Source: JABCPE02 sp963520725
Lineage (GTDB): Bacteria > Bacteroidota > Bacteroidia > Flavobacteriales > Weeksellaceae
Reading direction: 5' to 3'
Assembly (NCBI GenBank): GCA_963520725.1
Contig: CAUQSG010000011.1
Location: 1 to 31,447 of the forward strand
Length of the DNA: 31,447 nucleotides
Positions 23,656 through 31,102 of this stretch are shown here, one piece after another. Every line of letters begins with the position of its first letter. The first letter of the stretch is position 1. A model generated the notes under the pieces. That model was not told where the DNA came from, searched no databases, and saw only the letters and a program-made list of their open reading frames with translations. Made by a program: the position numbers and the translations under genes.

Positions 23656-23717
23656 GTATGTCAAAAATCAATAATTCTGTAAATCTTTATAAATCAAAAG
23701 ATTATCTATTCGTAAAT

Positions 23718-23726
23718 TTATCCACA
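23718..23726 (+). promoter_or_regulatory. DnaA box
   Basis: TTATCCACA is a perfect match to the DnaA-box consensus. It lies in the parA/prmC spacer, near where the prmC -33 element would be. Confidence 0.6.
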
Positions 23727-23733
23727 CATTTCT

Positions 23734-23741
23734 TATCTTTG
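23734..23741 (+). promoter_or_regulatory. prmC promoter -7 box
   Basis: TATCTTTG matches TAnnTTTG, 17 bases before the ATG at 23759. It lies between the two DnaA boxes and overlaps the second by two bases. Confidence 0.6.
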
Positions 23742-23748
23742 TGGATAA
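23740..23748 (-). promoter_or_regulatory. DnaA box, inverted
   Basis: TGTGGATAA is the reverse complement of TTATCCACA. It forms a 10-base inverted repeat with the box at 23718 and covers the likely prmC transcription start. Confidence 0.6.
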
Positions 23749-23758
23749 AATTTTTTCA

Positions 23759-24604
23759 ATGACCATCATTCAAGTCAAAAATCTTTTTTCCGAGGAGCTT
23801 CAAAGCCTTTATACTTCGGCAGAGTGCGTGGAATTATTTTTTATTTTCTGTGAAAAAATATTGAATCTGAATAAGATAGATATTCGCTCACAGCTCGAAA
23901 ATTCTATTTCTGCCGAAAACCAAAATGAGTTTTTGAAAACCGTATCCATACTAAAAGAAGGGAAACCTTATCAGCAGATTTTGGGTGAAACTTATTTTTA
24001 TGGAAATAAATTTTTCGTTGATGAAAATGTCCTTATTCCACGCCCTGAAACCGAGGAGCTGATAGAATTGATAGAAAACAAACTAAGCCATTTGAAAAAA
24101 GAAAAACTAAAAATTCTGGATGTAGGAACAGGGAGCGGCTGCATCAGTATTTCTTTGGCAAAAATATTTCCAAATGCAGAGGTCAGCAGTATCGACATTT
24201 CTGAAAAAGCACTAAATATAGCCCAAAAAAACGCCGATTTTCATAAAGTGAAAGTCAATTTTATTCAGAAAGATTATTTGACTGGGAAATTGGATGAAAT
24301 TTACGATATCATAGTGAGCAATCCTCCGTATATAGATGTTTTAGAAAAGGAAGAAATTTCGCATTCTGTGAAAGGTTTTGAGCCAAATATAGCGCTTTTC
24401 GCTCCTGAAAACAGAGTTCTTGCATTTTATGAAAAAATAGCCCAAGACTCTGAAAACCACTTGAAAAAAGGAGGTTATGTTTTTTTGGAAATCAACCAAA
24501 AATTAGGAAAAGAAACATTACAGCTGTTTCAAGATGTTCTCACAAAATCAGAACTTATAAAGGATTTATCAGAAAATGACCGATTTGTGATTGGCAAAAA
24601 ATAA
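23759..24604 (+). CDS. prmC: Peptide chain release factor N5-glutamine methyltransferase
   Basis: PrmC methylates the GGQ glutamine of release factors RF1 and RF2. The 281 residues have an N-terminal helical domain, VLIPRPETEELIE at the domain boundary, the AdoMet-binding ILDVGTGSGCISISLA (GTGSG at 123-127) and the catalytic NPPY at 188-191. I chose the ATG at 23759; an in-frame GTG at 23741 overlaps the -7 box. It is a single gene with its own promoter and ends at a strong hairpin. Confidence 0.96.
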   Translation: MTIIQVKNLFSEELQSLYTSAECVELFFIFCEKILNLNKIDIRSQLENSISAENQNEFLKTVSILKEGKPYQQILGETYFYGNKFFVDENVLIPRPETEELIELIENKLSHLKKEKLKILDVGTGSGCISISLAKIFPNAEVSSIDISEKALNIAQKNADFHKVKVNFIQKDYLTGKLDEIYDIIVSNPPYIDVLEKEEISHSVKGFEPNIALFAPENRVLAFYEKIAQDSENHLKKGGYVFLEINQKLGKETLQLFQDVLTKSELIKDLSENDRFVIGKK

Positions 24605-24635
24605 AATCCCTCTTATAATTTAGAGGGATTTTTTC
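24604..24635. terminator. Bidirectional terminator between prmC and the gcvT-side operon
   Basis: AAATCCCTCT (24604-24613) pairs perfectly with AGAGGGATTT (24622-24631) around an eight-base loop, with T-runs on both strands. It serves the two convergent units. Confidence 0.9.
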
Positions 24636-25199
24636 TTATTTGCTGTTGTATTTTTCTAAAATTTCTCTGATGTCACGGTCGCCCACCATACGGTCTACTT
24701 CCTTCGCGATTTCTGGTTTGTCAGAAAGTAGAGCTTTTAGTTTTTTCTTGTATCGGCCTTTTACAGGGATGTTTACAATCTCATTGCCTTTTACGAAATA
24801 GTCTTCGTGCTCGTAGTTGGCATCCCAAGTGTCAGCTCTGTAGCTGAAATATCTTCTGTACCAAGAAACATCTCCTTGCAGCATGATTTCAAATAATTTT
24901 CCGTTTTTCTTTAGCTCTGGCATTTGTCGGAAAACTCTTTTGTTCATTTTTCTATCGGTAAATTCAAGGTAAAAAATATCCTTGTCCCAAAGCCTCACCG
25001 CCTCTCTTCTTTCGCCGACTTTAAAGCCGTTTTCAAAAACTAATGGATTGAATTTGTTTTTGCTCAATACATGAGGATAAAGATTAGCCTTGGTAGAAAT
25101 GGTATCGGTAGAAATTACAGGAATGTATCTAATGTCAGTCTGCTGAGCCTTTGCTAATGAAATGATGCTCAACAAGATAAGTGCAAATGTTTTTTTCAT
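24636..25199 (-). CDS. Secreted protein of unknown function
   Basis: This 187-residue protein has a signal peptide ending AKAQ, so the mature form starts QTDIRYIPV. The rest is rich in aromatic and basic residues (WYRRYFSYRADTWDANYEHEDYF) with a Lys/Arg-rich C-terminal helix. No family is recognised. It starts 31 bases after gcvT on the same strand and is the last gene before the bidirectional terminator, so it is probably the end of the idi-led operon. Confidence 0.72.
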   Translation of the reverse strand: MKKTFALILLSIISLAKAQQTDIRYIPVISTDTISTKANLYPHVLSKNKFNPLVFENGFKVGERREAVRLWDKDIFYLEFTDRKMNKRVFRQMPELKKNGKLFEIMLQGDVSWYRRYFSYRADTWDANYEHEDYFVKGNEIVNIPVKGRYKKKLKALLSDKPEIAKEVDRMVGDRDIREILEKYNSK

Positions 25200-25230
25200 A
25201 AATATAATCTAAAAAATTTAATTAAAAATC

Positions 25231-26313
25231 TTAAACGAAAGGCGTTTTTACCACCTTTGCAGGAATGTTTTTATTTCTTATTTGGATGAAAATAGCGGAT
25301 TCTGGTTTAGAAAACTCAGTTTTTACATAAGCCAGTCCAAGTCCTATTTTCTTCATTGGCGAAGATGTTCCAGAAGTTACTTTGCCGATGACATTTCCTT
25401 CAGCATCCACCACAGGGTAGTCGTGTCTTGGAACGCCTTTCTCTAGTAATTCAAAACCAACTAACTTTCGAGAAACGCCTTCTTCTTTTTGTTTTTTGAA
25501 AAATTCAGCATCCACGAAATCACCTTTTCCAAGTTTCGTAATCCAGCCCAGACCTGCTTCCAGTGGAGAGGTAGAATCATCAATATCATTGCCATAGAGA
25601 CAGAATCCTTTTTCTAATCTCAGCGTATCTCTTGCTGCTAGCCCGCATGGCACGAGGCCTTCCTCTTTTCCCGCTTCTGTGAGGGCGTTCCAAAGCTGTT
25701 CGGCATTTTCATTTTTAAAATAAATCTCAAATCCGCCACTTCCTGTGTAGCCTGTGTTTGAGATGATTACATCCTGCACGCCATCCACCGTTCCTATAGT
25801 AAAATGATAATAAGGGATTTCGGAAAGATTAGTGCTGGTTAGCTTTTGCAGAATCTGTGTTGCCAAAGGTCCTTGGATAGCGATTAGAGAAGTTTCATCG
25901 GAAATGTTGGTCATTTTTGCTCCAAATTTTTCATTGAATTTAGAAATATGATTCCAGTCTTTTTCAATGTTAGAAGCATTGACCACCACGAAATATACTT
26001 CGTCCGCCATTTTGTAGATGATGAGGTCATCCACTATTCCTCCTTGTCCGTTTGGAAGGCAGGAATACTGGGCTTTTCCATCAGTCAGCGTATTTAGGTC
26101 GTTGGTAGTTACATATTGCAGAAGGTCTTTTGCACCTGCGCCTTCTATGATGAACTGTCCCATGTGCGATACATCAAACATTCCTGCTTTTTCTCTCACA
26201 GCGAAATGTTCTTCCGTCACGCCAGAATACTGGACAGGCATATCAAAACCAGCGAAAGGCACCATTTTAGCGCCGAGTTCTACATGTTTGTTATAAAGTG
26301 CTGTTTTTTTCAT
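25231..26313 (-). CDS. gcvT: Aminomethyltransferase, T protein of the glycine cleavage system
   Basis: GcvT moves the aminomethyl carbon from lipoylated GcvH to tetrahydrofolate, releasing ammonia. The 360 residues have the normal N-terminus (YNKHVELGAKMVPFAGFDMPVQY), FDVSHMGQF, NASNIEKDW and GYTGSGGFEIYF, and a C-terminal barrel. Its ATG overlaps the stop of the preceding lipoprotein gene by four bases (ATGA), so translation is likely coupled to the paralogue array. No separate promoter is visible. gcvP lies about 8 kb away in a different unit. Confidence 0.98.
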   Translation of the reverse strand: MKKTALYNKHVELGAKMVPFAGFDMPVQYSGVTEEHFAVREKAGMFDVSHMGQFIIEGAGAKDLLQYVTTNDLNTLTDGKAQYSCLPNGQGGIVDDLIIYKMADEVYFVVVNASNIEKDWNHISKFNEKFGAKMTNISDETSLIAIQGPLATQILQKLTSTNLSEIPYYHFTIGTVDGVQDVIISNTGYTGSGGFEIYFKNENAEQLWNALTEAGKEEGLVPCGLAARDTLRLEKGFCLYGNDIDDSTSPLEAGLGWITKLGKGDFVDAEFFKKQKEEGVSRKLVGFELLEKGVPRHDYPVVDAEGNVIGKVTSGTSSPMKKIGLGLAYVKTEFSKPESAIFIQIRNKNIPAKVVKTPFV

Positions 26314-26816
26314 TTTTTTAAATTTAAATGGTTATATAATTGTGAGTATTTTATGTCTATAATTTGTTTGGTAATGTAATCCCAAGTTGTATTGTTTTGA
26401 ATATTAGTTTTAGAATATTCTTTTTTGTTGGTTTTTATTATGATTTTTGTGGTAGGGAGATCCATTATCAGTTCTTTGCTTGGTTTTCCGTTTTCAAAAT
26501 CCTCTAAATCAATTTTATCAATGAACGCCTCCCAGTCTTTATTATTGTTATTTAATGACAAATTTGCTATGGTTTTTTCATCAGTTACACCTTCTGTAAG
26601 ACGATAAATAATAGAATCTTTGGTTATCACTAAATGTACATTTTTACCACCAGTATCTCCTCCTGTTTGAGAATAAATTATCCTTTCTATTTTCTCAGCA
26701 TTTTGTTTTTCAGAAATGCTGGTTTTCTGAGTGTCTGGGCTGGTAGCCATTGCTTTCTCTGTTCCATTACAAGAATGAAGCCAACACAAAACGAAAATAA
26801 AGAAAAACTTTTTCAT
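26310..26816 (-). CDS. Lipoprotein paralogue E of the tandem array
   Basis: This 168-residue protein has a lipoprotein signal ending LHSC (Cys16). It shares with the four upstream genes the pattern WEAF-x-KI-D/N-L-x-x-F, then IIIKTNKKEYSKTN and a C-terminal helix starting with Trp. It keeps an IIYSQTGG segment where the others have VEFSSFGG, so it is a diverged, membrane-anchored member of the same family. The family is unknown to me. It lies 13 bases after paralogue D, and its stop overlaps the gcvT start. Confidence 0.75.
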   Translation of the reverse strand: MKKFFFIFVLCWLHSCNGTEKAMATSPDTQKTSISEKQNAEKIERIIYSQTGGDTGGKNVHLVITKDSIIYRLTEGVTDEKTIANLSLNNNNKDWEAFIDKIDLEDFENGKPSKELIMDLPTTKIIIKTNKKEYSKTNIQNNTTWDYITKQIIDIKYSQLYNHLNLKK

Positions 26817-26829
26817 AAAAATAGTTTAT

Positions 26830-27282
26830 TTATTCATAAATGCCTTTTTTTCCAAATTCCTTTGCGATGATTTGTAGTAAATCATACCAAACTTCCCTAT
26901 CATGGTTATTGCCGTAAGCATTCATCTTTCTATAAGTCTTCTTATCAGTTTTGATGATAATGACCTTGTCCTGTCCATCAAAAGCCTGTTGGCTAGGTCC
27001 ATCTTTCAGTTCTTTGAATTTGTTCAGATTTATTTTTTTAGTGAAAGCTTCCCAGTTTTCAGGTGTGTTTGGTAGCGAAATTTCCTCTGGAAGTTCTTTG
27101 TTTTGTCTCATTAGAGGTTTTTTGCTAAATTCTTTTTTTAAAGAATTGAGGGTGTATTGTCTTGAATAAAGAGCTCTTCCTCCAAAACTACTAAATTCCA
27201 CTTGCTGTATTTTCTCCTGCCCATGCAGGGAAATAGAAGTTAAAGTCAATGCAAAAAATAGTTTAAACAATAATTTTTTCAT
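26830..27282 (-). CDS. Exported paralogue D of the tandem array
   Basis: This 150-residue protein has a signal peptide (about 1-21, ending LHG before Gln-Glu). Mature landmarks are EKIQQVEFSSFGGRALYS, NWEAFTKKINLNKF, DKVIIIKTDKKTYRKMNAYGN and DLLQIIAKEF. It is almost identical to paralogue C: I see five base differences, all in the signal-peptide region. It lies nine bases after C. The role is unknown; the exported location is supported by the signal peptide. The copy is very recent. Confidence 0.78.
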   Translation of the reverse strand: MKKLLFKLFFALTLTSISLHGQEKIQQVEFSSFGGRALYSRQYTLNSLKKEFSKKPLMRQNKELPEEISLPNTPENWEAFTKKINLNKFKELKDGPSQQAFDGQDKVIIIKTDKKTYRKMNAYGNNHDREVWYDLLQIIAKEFGKKGIYE

Positions 27283-27291
27283 AAAATTTAT

Positions 27292-27744
27292 TTATTCATA
27301 AATGCCTTTTTTTCCAAATTCCTTTGCGATGATTTGTAGTAAATCATACCAAACTTCCCTATCATGGTTATTGCCGTAAGCATTCATCTTTCTATAAGTC
27401 TTCTTATCAGTTTTGATGATAATGACCTTGTCCTGTCCATCAAAAGCCTGTTGGCTAGGTCCATCTTTCAGTTCTTTGAATTTGTTCAGATTTATTTTTT
27501 TAGTGAAAGCTTCCCAGTTTTCAGGTGTGTTTGGTAGCGAAATTTCCTCTGGAAGTTCTTTGTTTTGTCTCATTAGAGGTTTTTTGCTAAATTCTTTTTT
27601 TAAAGAATTGAGGGTGTATTGTCTTGAATAAAGAGCTCTTCCTCCAAAACTACTAAATTCCACTTGCTGTATTTTCTCCTGTCCGTGCAGGGAAATAGAA
27701 GCGAAAGCCAATGCAAAAAATAGTTTAAACAATAATTTTTTCAT
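27292..27744 (-). CDS. Exported paralogue C of the tandem array
   Basis: This 150-residue protein has the same sequence as paralogue D after residue 16 and differs only in the signal peptide. The repeat unit for C and D is 462 bases. Its start codon overlaps the stop of paralogue B by four bases (ATGA), and it ends nine bases before D. No base changes that break the frame are seen, so both copies appear functional. The family is unknown. Confidence 0.78.
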   Translation of the reverse strand: MKKLLFKLFFALAFASISLHGQEKIQQVEFSSFGGRALYSRQYTLNSLKKEFSKKPLMRQNKELPEEISLPNTPENWEAFTKKINLNKFKELKDGPSQQAFDGQDKVIIIKTDKKTYRKMNAYGNNHDREVWYDLLQIIAKEFGKKGIYE

Positions 27745-28181
27745 ATTTTTTCAAATTCCTCTGCGATGATTTGTAGTAAATCGTACCAAGTTTCCCTGTC
27801 ATGGTCGTTGCCGTAAGCATTCATTTTTCTATAAGTCTTTTTATTAGTTTTGATGATAATGACCTTGTCCTGCCCACCAAAAGCCTGTTCGCTGGGACAA
27901 TCTCTCAGTTTTTTGAATTTGTTCAGATTTATTTTTTTAGTGAAAGTTTCCCAGTTCTTGGGTGTGTTTGGTAGCGAAACTTCCTTTGAGAGTTCTTCTT
28001 TTTGTCCCATTAGAGGTTTTGCGCTAAATTCTTTTTTTAAAGAATTGAGGGTGTATTGTCTTGAATAAAGAGCCATTCCTCCAAAACTACTAAATTCCAC
28101 CTGCTGTATTTTCTCCTGTCCGTGCAGGGAAATAGAAGTGAAAGCCCATGCAAAAAATAGTTTAAACAATAATTTTTTCAT
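27741..28181 (-). CDS. Exported paralogue B of the tandem array, mosaic
   Basis: This 146-residue protein has a signal peptide as in C and D. Its mature N-terminus (VEFSSFGGMALYSRQYTLNS) matches C and D, whereas from SLKKEFSAK to the end it is identical to paralogue A. The protein therefore looks like a recombinant of the two types. It ends EEFEKI and lacks the GKKGIYE tail of C and D. ATGA overlaps join it to A upstream and C downstream. The function is unknown. Confidence 0.78.
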   Translation of the reverse strand: MKKLLFKLFFAWAFTSISLHGQEKIQQVEFSSFGGMALYSRQYTLNSLKKEFSAKPLMGQKEELSKEVSLPNTPKNWETFTKKINLNKFKKLRDCPSEQAFGGQDKVIIIKTNKKTYRKMNAYGNDHDRETWYDLLQIIAEEFEKI

Positions 28182-28618
28182 ATTTTTTCAAATTCCTCTG
28201 CGATGATTTGTAGTAAATCGTACCAAGTTTCCCTGTCATGGTCGTTGCCGTAAGCATTCATTTTTCTATAAGTCTTTTTATTAGTTTTGATGATAATGAC
28301 CTTGTCCTGCCCACCAAAAGCCTGTTCGCTGGGACAATCTCTCAGTTTTTTGAATTTGTTCAGATTTATTTTTTTAGTGAAAGTTTCCCAGTTCTTGGGT
28401 GTGTTTGGTAGCGAAACTTCCTTTGAGAGTTCTTCTTTTTGTCCCATTAGAGGTTTTGCGCTAAATTCTTTTTTTAGAGAATTGAAAGTGTATCGGCTTG
28501 AATAAAGAGCCATTCCTCCAAATATATGGACTTCTACCTGCTGTATTTTCTCCTGTCCGTGCAGGGAAATGGAAACAAAGGCTAATGCAAAAAATAGTTT
28601 AAACAATAATTTTTTCAT
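28178..28618 (-). CDS. Exported paralogue A of the tandem array
   Basis: This 146-residue protein has a signal peptide ending LHG before Gln-Glu. Its N-terminal mature part (VEVHIFGGMALYSSRYTFNS) differs from the other copies, but the last two thirds equal paralogue B. It is the first array gene: its ATG overlaps the idi stop by four bases, so it is cotranscribed and probably translationally coupled with idi. Common landmarks are NWETFTKKINLNKF and DKVIIIKTNKKTYRKMNAYGN. No family is recognised. Confidence 0.78.
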   Translation of the reverse strand: MKKLLFKLFFALAFVSISLHGQEKIQQVEVHIFGGMALYSSRYTFNSLKKEFSAKPLMGQKEELSKEVSLPNTPKNWETFTKKINLNKFKKLRDCPSEQAFGGQDKVIIIKTNKKTYRKMNAYGNDHDRETWYDLLQIIAEEFEKI

Positions 28619-29127
28619 GATAAATGCTGTTTGTATTCGTTGAGTATTATTTTAAACCATTCAGTGAAGTTTTCTGGTTTTTCTTTCATTTCTCTGTCCA
28701 AATCCTCTACGGAAATATAGCGTACTTCCGAAACTTCCTCTGAATTTAGGCTGAAATCACCTTCAAAAAATCCAGTGAAAACATAGTCCATTTCATGCTC
28801 CCAAAGCCCTTGCCCTACATCAGCTTTATAGATAAAATGGAATTTTTCCTCTATGTCAACAGAAATCCCAAGTTCTTCCTGCATACGCCTTAGAGCGGCT
28901 TCTTTATAGGATTCTCCCTCTCGTGGGTGGGAACAGACTGCATTAGTCCATAGATTGGGCGAATGGTATTTAGAACCAGCCCTTCTTTGCAGAAGCATTT
29001 CTCCCTTTTCATTAAACAAAAAAACAGAAAAAGCACGATGCAGAACTCCCTTTTCGTGGGCTTCCTGCTTGTTCATTACGCCTAAAAATTCATCATTCGG
29101 AGTGATTAAAACTACTTTTTCTTCCAT
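28615..29127 (-). CDS. idi: Isopentenyl-diphosphate delta-isomerase, type I
   Basis: Idi interconverts isopentenyl and dimethylallyl diphosphate in isoprenoid synthesis. The 170 residues from the ATG at 29127 have a Nudix fold with the catalytic Cys65 in WTNAVCSHPREGE, the Nudix-like helix (ESYKEAALRRMQEELGI) and metal- and acid-ligand glutamates in LWEHEMDYVF (110, 112). An in-frame TTG at 29154 lies beyond the -7 box and was rejected. It is the first gene of an operon that continues through five paralogous exported proteins to gcvT. Confidence 0.95.
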   Translation of the reverse strand: MEEKVVLITPNDEFLGVMNKQEAHEKGVLHRAFSVFLFNEKGEMLLQRRAGSKYHSPNLWTNAVCSHPREGESYKEAALRRMQEELGISVDIEEKFHFIYKADVGQGLWEHEMDYVFTGFFEGDFSLNSEEVSEVRYISVEDLDREMKEKPENFTEWFKIILNEYKQHLS

Positions 29128-29142
29128 TTGTTCAATAAGGTA

Positions 29143-29150
29143 CAAATTTA
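29143..29150 (-). promoter_or_regulatory. Promoter -7 box of the idi operon
   Basis: On the minus strand this reads TAAATTTG (TAnnTTTG), 15 bases before the idi ATG. It faces away from the serA promoter 50 bases away. Confidence 0.6.
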
Positions 29151-29197
29151 GCAATTTATTTTAGTCTGGAAATATCAAATATTTAAAATCAAATTTA

Positions 29198-29205
29198 TAT
29201 CTTTG
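29198..29205 (+). promoter_or_regulatory. serA promoter -7 box
   Basis: TATCTTTG matches TAnnTTTG, 38 bases before the serA ATG. No clear -33 TTG was found at the expected spacing. Confidence 0.6.
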
Positions 29206-29243
29206 TGGGATAACTATTATTAGAATTTATTAAAACTATTATT

Positions 29244-30194
29244 ATGAAAGTATTAGCAAATGACGGTTTAGACCAGTCTGGAATTGATGGTTTGCAAAAA
29301 GCAGGTTTTGAGGTGATTACTGCCAAAGTTCCACAGGAAGAATTGATAAACTATATCAATGAAAACCAAGTGAGAACGCTTCTAGTGCGTAGTGCAACCA
29401 AAGTAAGAAAGGATATCATAGATGCTTGTCCTTCTCTGAAAATCATCGGTAGAGGTGGTGTAGGAATGGATAATATAGATGTGGAATATGCACGAGAAAA
29501 AGGTATCAATGTAATTAATACACCTGCGGCTTCGTCAGCATCTGTGGCAGAATTGGTTTTTGCTCATTTGTTTTCAGGATGTAGATTTTTAACAGATTCT
29601 AACCGAAAAATGCCAGTAGAAGGAGATTCTAAATTCGCAGAGCTTAAAAAAGCTTATACAAAAGGCGTAGAGCTGAGAGGAAAAACTATCGGTATCATTG
29701 GTTTTGGTAGAATTGGTCAGGAAGTGGCTAAAATGGCTTTAGGTCTAGGAATGAGAGTTTTAGCGGTGGATAATTTTGCTGAAAAAGTGAATTTAAAAGT
29801 AGAATTTTTCAATGGGCAGTCAGTAGATTTTGAAATCAAAACACAGTCTAAAGAAGAAGTTCTAAAAGAAGCAGATTTCGTTACACTTCATGTTCCAGCT
29901 CAAAAAGAATTTGTTATTGGTCAGAAAGAATTTGATTTAATGAAAAATGGAGCTGCACTTGTGAACTGTGCCAGAGGTGGAGTAGTAGATGAAGAAGCGC
30001 TTCTAAAAGCTTTGGATAGTGGTAAATTAGCTTTTGCAGGGCTGGATGTATTTATTAATGAGCCTACACCTGCTAAGAGTGTTCTGTCTCACCCGAAAAT
30101 TTCACTAACTCCTCATACAGGAGCTTCTACTAATGAAGCGCAGGATAGAATCGGTATTTCGCTAGCAGAACAGATTATATCTATTTTAAAATAA
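29244..30194 (+). CDS. serA: D-3-phosphoglycerate dehydrogenase
   Basis: This 316-residue D-isomer-specific 2-hydroxyacid dehydrogenase is most likely the first enzyme of serine synthesis. The NAD-binding GFGRIG is at 153-158, with the catalytic Arg244 (NCARGG), Glu273 (INEP) and His291 (TPHTG). RGGVGMDNID and TPAASSASVAEL in the substrate domain fit phosphoglycerate dehydrogenases. It is the short form without a C-terminal ACT domain, so serine feedback through ACT is not expected. It has its own promoter and terminator; serC is not adjacent here. Confidence 0.92.
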   Translation: MKVLANDGLDQSGIDGLQKAGFEVITAKVPQEELINYINENQVRTLLVRSATKVRKDIIDACPSLKIIGRGGVGMDNIDVEYAREKGINVINTPAASSASVAELVFAHLFSGCRFLTDSNRKMPVEGDSKFAELKKAYTKGVELRGKTIGIIGFGRIGQEVAKMALGLGMRVLAVDNFAEKVNLKVEFFNGQSVDFEIKTQSKEEVLKEADFVTLHVPAQKEFVIGQKEFDLMKNGAALVNCARGGVVDEEALLKALDSGKLAFAGLDVFINEPTPAKSVLSHPKISLTPHTGASTNEAQDRIGISLAEQIISILK

Positions 30195-30217
30195 AAATAT
30201 AAGTGCAATACTATCAG

Positions 30218-30248
30218 AGTCTTATCAAAAATGATAAGACTTTTGTTG
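30218..30248 (+). terminator. serA terminator
   Basis: AGTCTTATCA (30218-30227) pairs perfectly with TGATAAGACT (30232-30241) around a four-A loop, followed by TTTGTTGTTT. Confidence 0.85.
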
Positions 30249-30270
30249 TTTATAAATGAATTTAATTTTG

Positions 30271-30278
30271 TAACTTTG
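30271..30278 (+). promoter_or_regulatory. Promoter -7 box for the glycogen-synthase-like gene
   Basis: TAACTTTG matches TAnnTTTG, with a TTG 22 bases upstream (30246-30248). It is 16 bases before the ATG at 30295. Confidence 0.65.
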
Positions 30279-30294
30279 CAGAACGAATTGACTT

Positions 30295-31089
30295 ATGTCA
30301 ATAGAAATAAGCAGTATGTCAAATCAAAAAATTCTATATGTCACTACAGAGATGTTTCCTTATCAGGAGGGAACAAATATGGCTTCAGAAGTGAATAAGA
30401 TGGCTCTGAAAATGCATCAGGAAGGAAATGATGTGAGGGTTTTTATGCCAAGATTTGGGCTGATTAGTGAGAGGAAATATCAGTTGCATGAGGTGATCCG
30501 TCTTTCAGGAATGAATATTATTATAAATGATTTGGATCAGCCTTTGATAGTAAAAGTGGCATCTTTACCAGGGGAAAGGTTACAGGTGTATTTTATAGAT
30601 AATGATGAGTATTTTAAGAGAAAATCTTACTATGCAGATGAAGAAGGAAAACCTTTCGAGGACAATGATGAGAGAGCTATATTCTTTACAAGAGGAGTGA
30701 TAGAAACCATCAAGAAACTAAACTGGGTGCCGGATGTGATACACCTTAATGGGTGGATGTCTTCTTTTGTAGCGATATATTTGAAGAATTTCTATAAATC
30801 AGATACATATTTTCAAGATACTAAACTTGTTTTGTCAGTATACAATGAGAAAAATTTTAGTTTAGGAAAGGAAATAGAAGAGAAATTGAAATTCGATGGA
30901 ATAAGTGATCTGAAGGCTATTGAAAATCCTACAATACAAGATTTTGTTGTTGAAGGGATGGATTTAGTAGATTTGATTGTAAAAGGAGATAAAAAACTAA
31001 ATAAGGTATTAGAGGAAGGCTTTAAGAATACAAAAATGCCTAAAATAGAAGGAGTTAATGAAGAGGGAATATCAGAAATTTATAAATAA
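30295..31089 (+). CDS. Glycogen/starch synthase-like protein, N-terminal domain only
   Basis: This 264-residue protein matches the N-terminal (GT5) domain of glycogen synthase: KILYVTTEMFPYQEGTNMASEVNKMAL at about 12-38, VRVFMPRFG, and DVIHLNGWMSSF at 147-158. The C-terminal GT-B domain is missing. The two active-site motifs are altered: the KxGGL ADP-glucose loop reads YQEGTNM, and the HxHDW motif reads HLNGW. It is therefore unlikely to be a normal glycogen synthase. A downstream ATG at 30316 is an alternative start. The next gene, a DUF4270 lipoprotein, starts 13 bases on, so the two probably form an operon. Confidence 0.8.
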   Translation: MSIEISSMSNQKILYVTTEMFPYQEGTNMASEVNKMALKMHQEGNDVRVFMPRFGLISERKYQLHEVIRLSGMNIIINDLDQPLIVKVASLPGERLQVYFIDNDEYFKRKSYYADEEGKPFEDNDERAIFFTRGVIETIKKLNWVPDVIHLNGWMSSFVAIYLKNFYKSDTYFQDTKLVLSVYNEKNFSLGKEIEEKLKFDGISDLKAIENPTIQDFVVEGMDLVDLIVKGDKKLNKVLEEGFKNTKMPKIEGVNEEGISEIYK

Positions 31090-31102
31090 AACTAAGAAAC
31101 AG

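Noticed and set aside
23741..23758. In-frame GTG start for prmC
   Set aside because: It overlaps the -7 box TATCTTTG and an inverted DnaA box; the ATG at 23759 gives the usual length.
27413..28505. Repeated 72-codon frames on the plus strand opposite the paralogue array
   Set aside because: They are shadows of the tandem minus-strand genes and repeat only because the genes do.
26830..28618. Regular repeats suggesting a CRISPR array
   Set aside because: The units are 437-462 bases and are intact coding genes, not short repeats with spacers.
29128..29154. In-frame TTG start for idi
   Set aside because: It lies upstream of the TAAATTTG -7 box on the minus strand; the ATG at 29127 gives a normal type I length.
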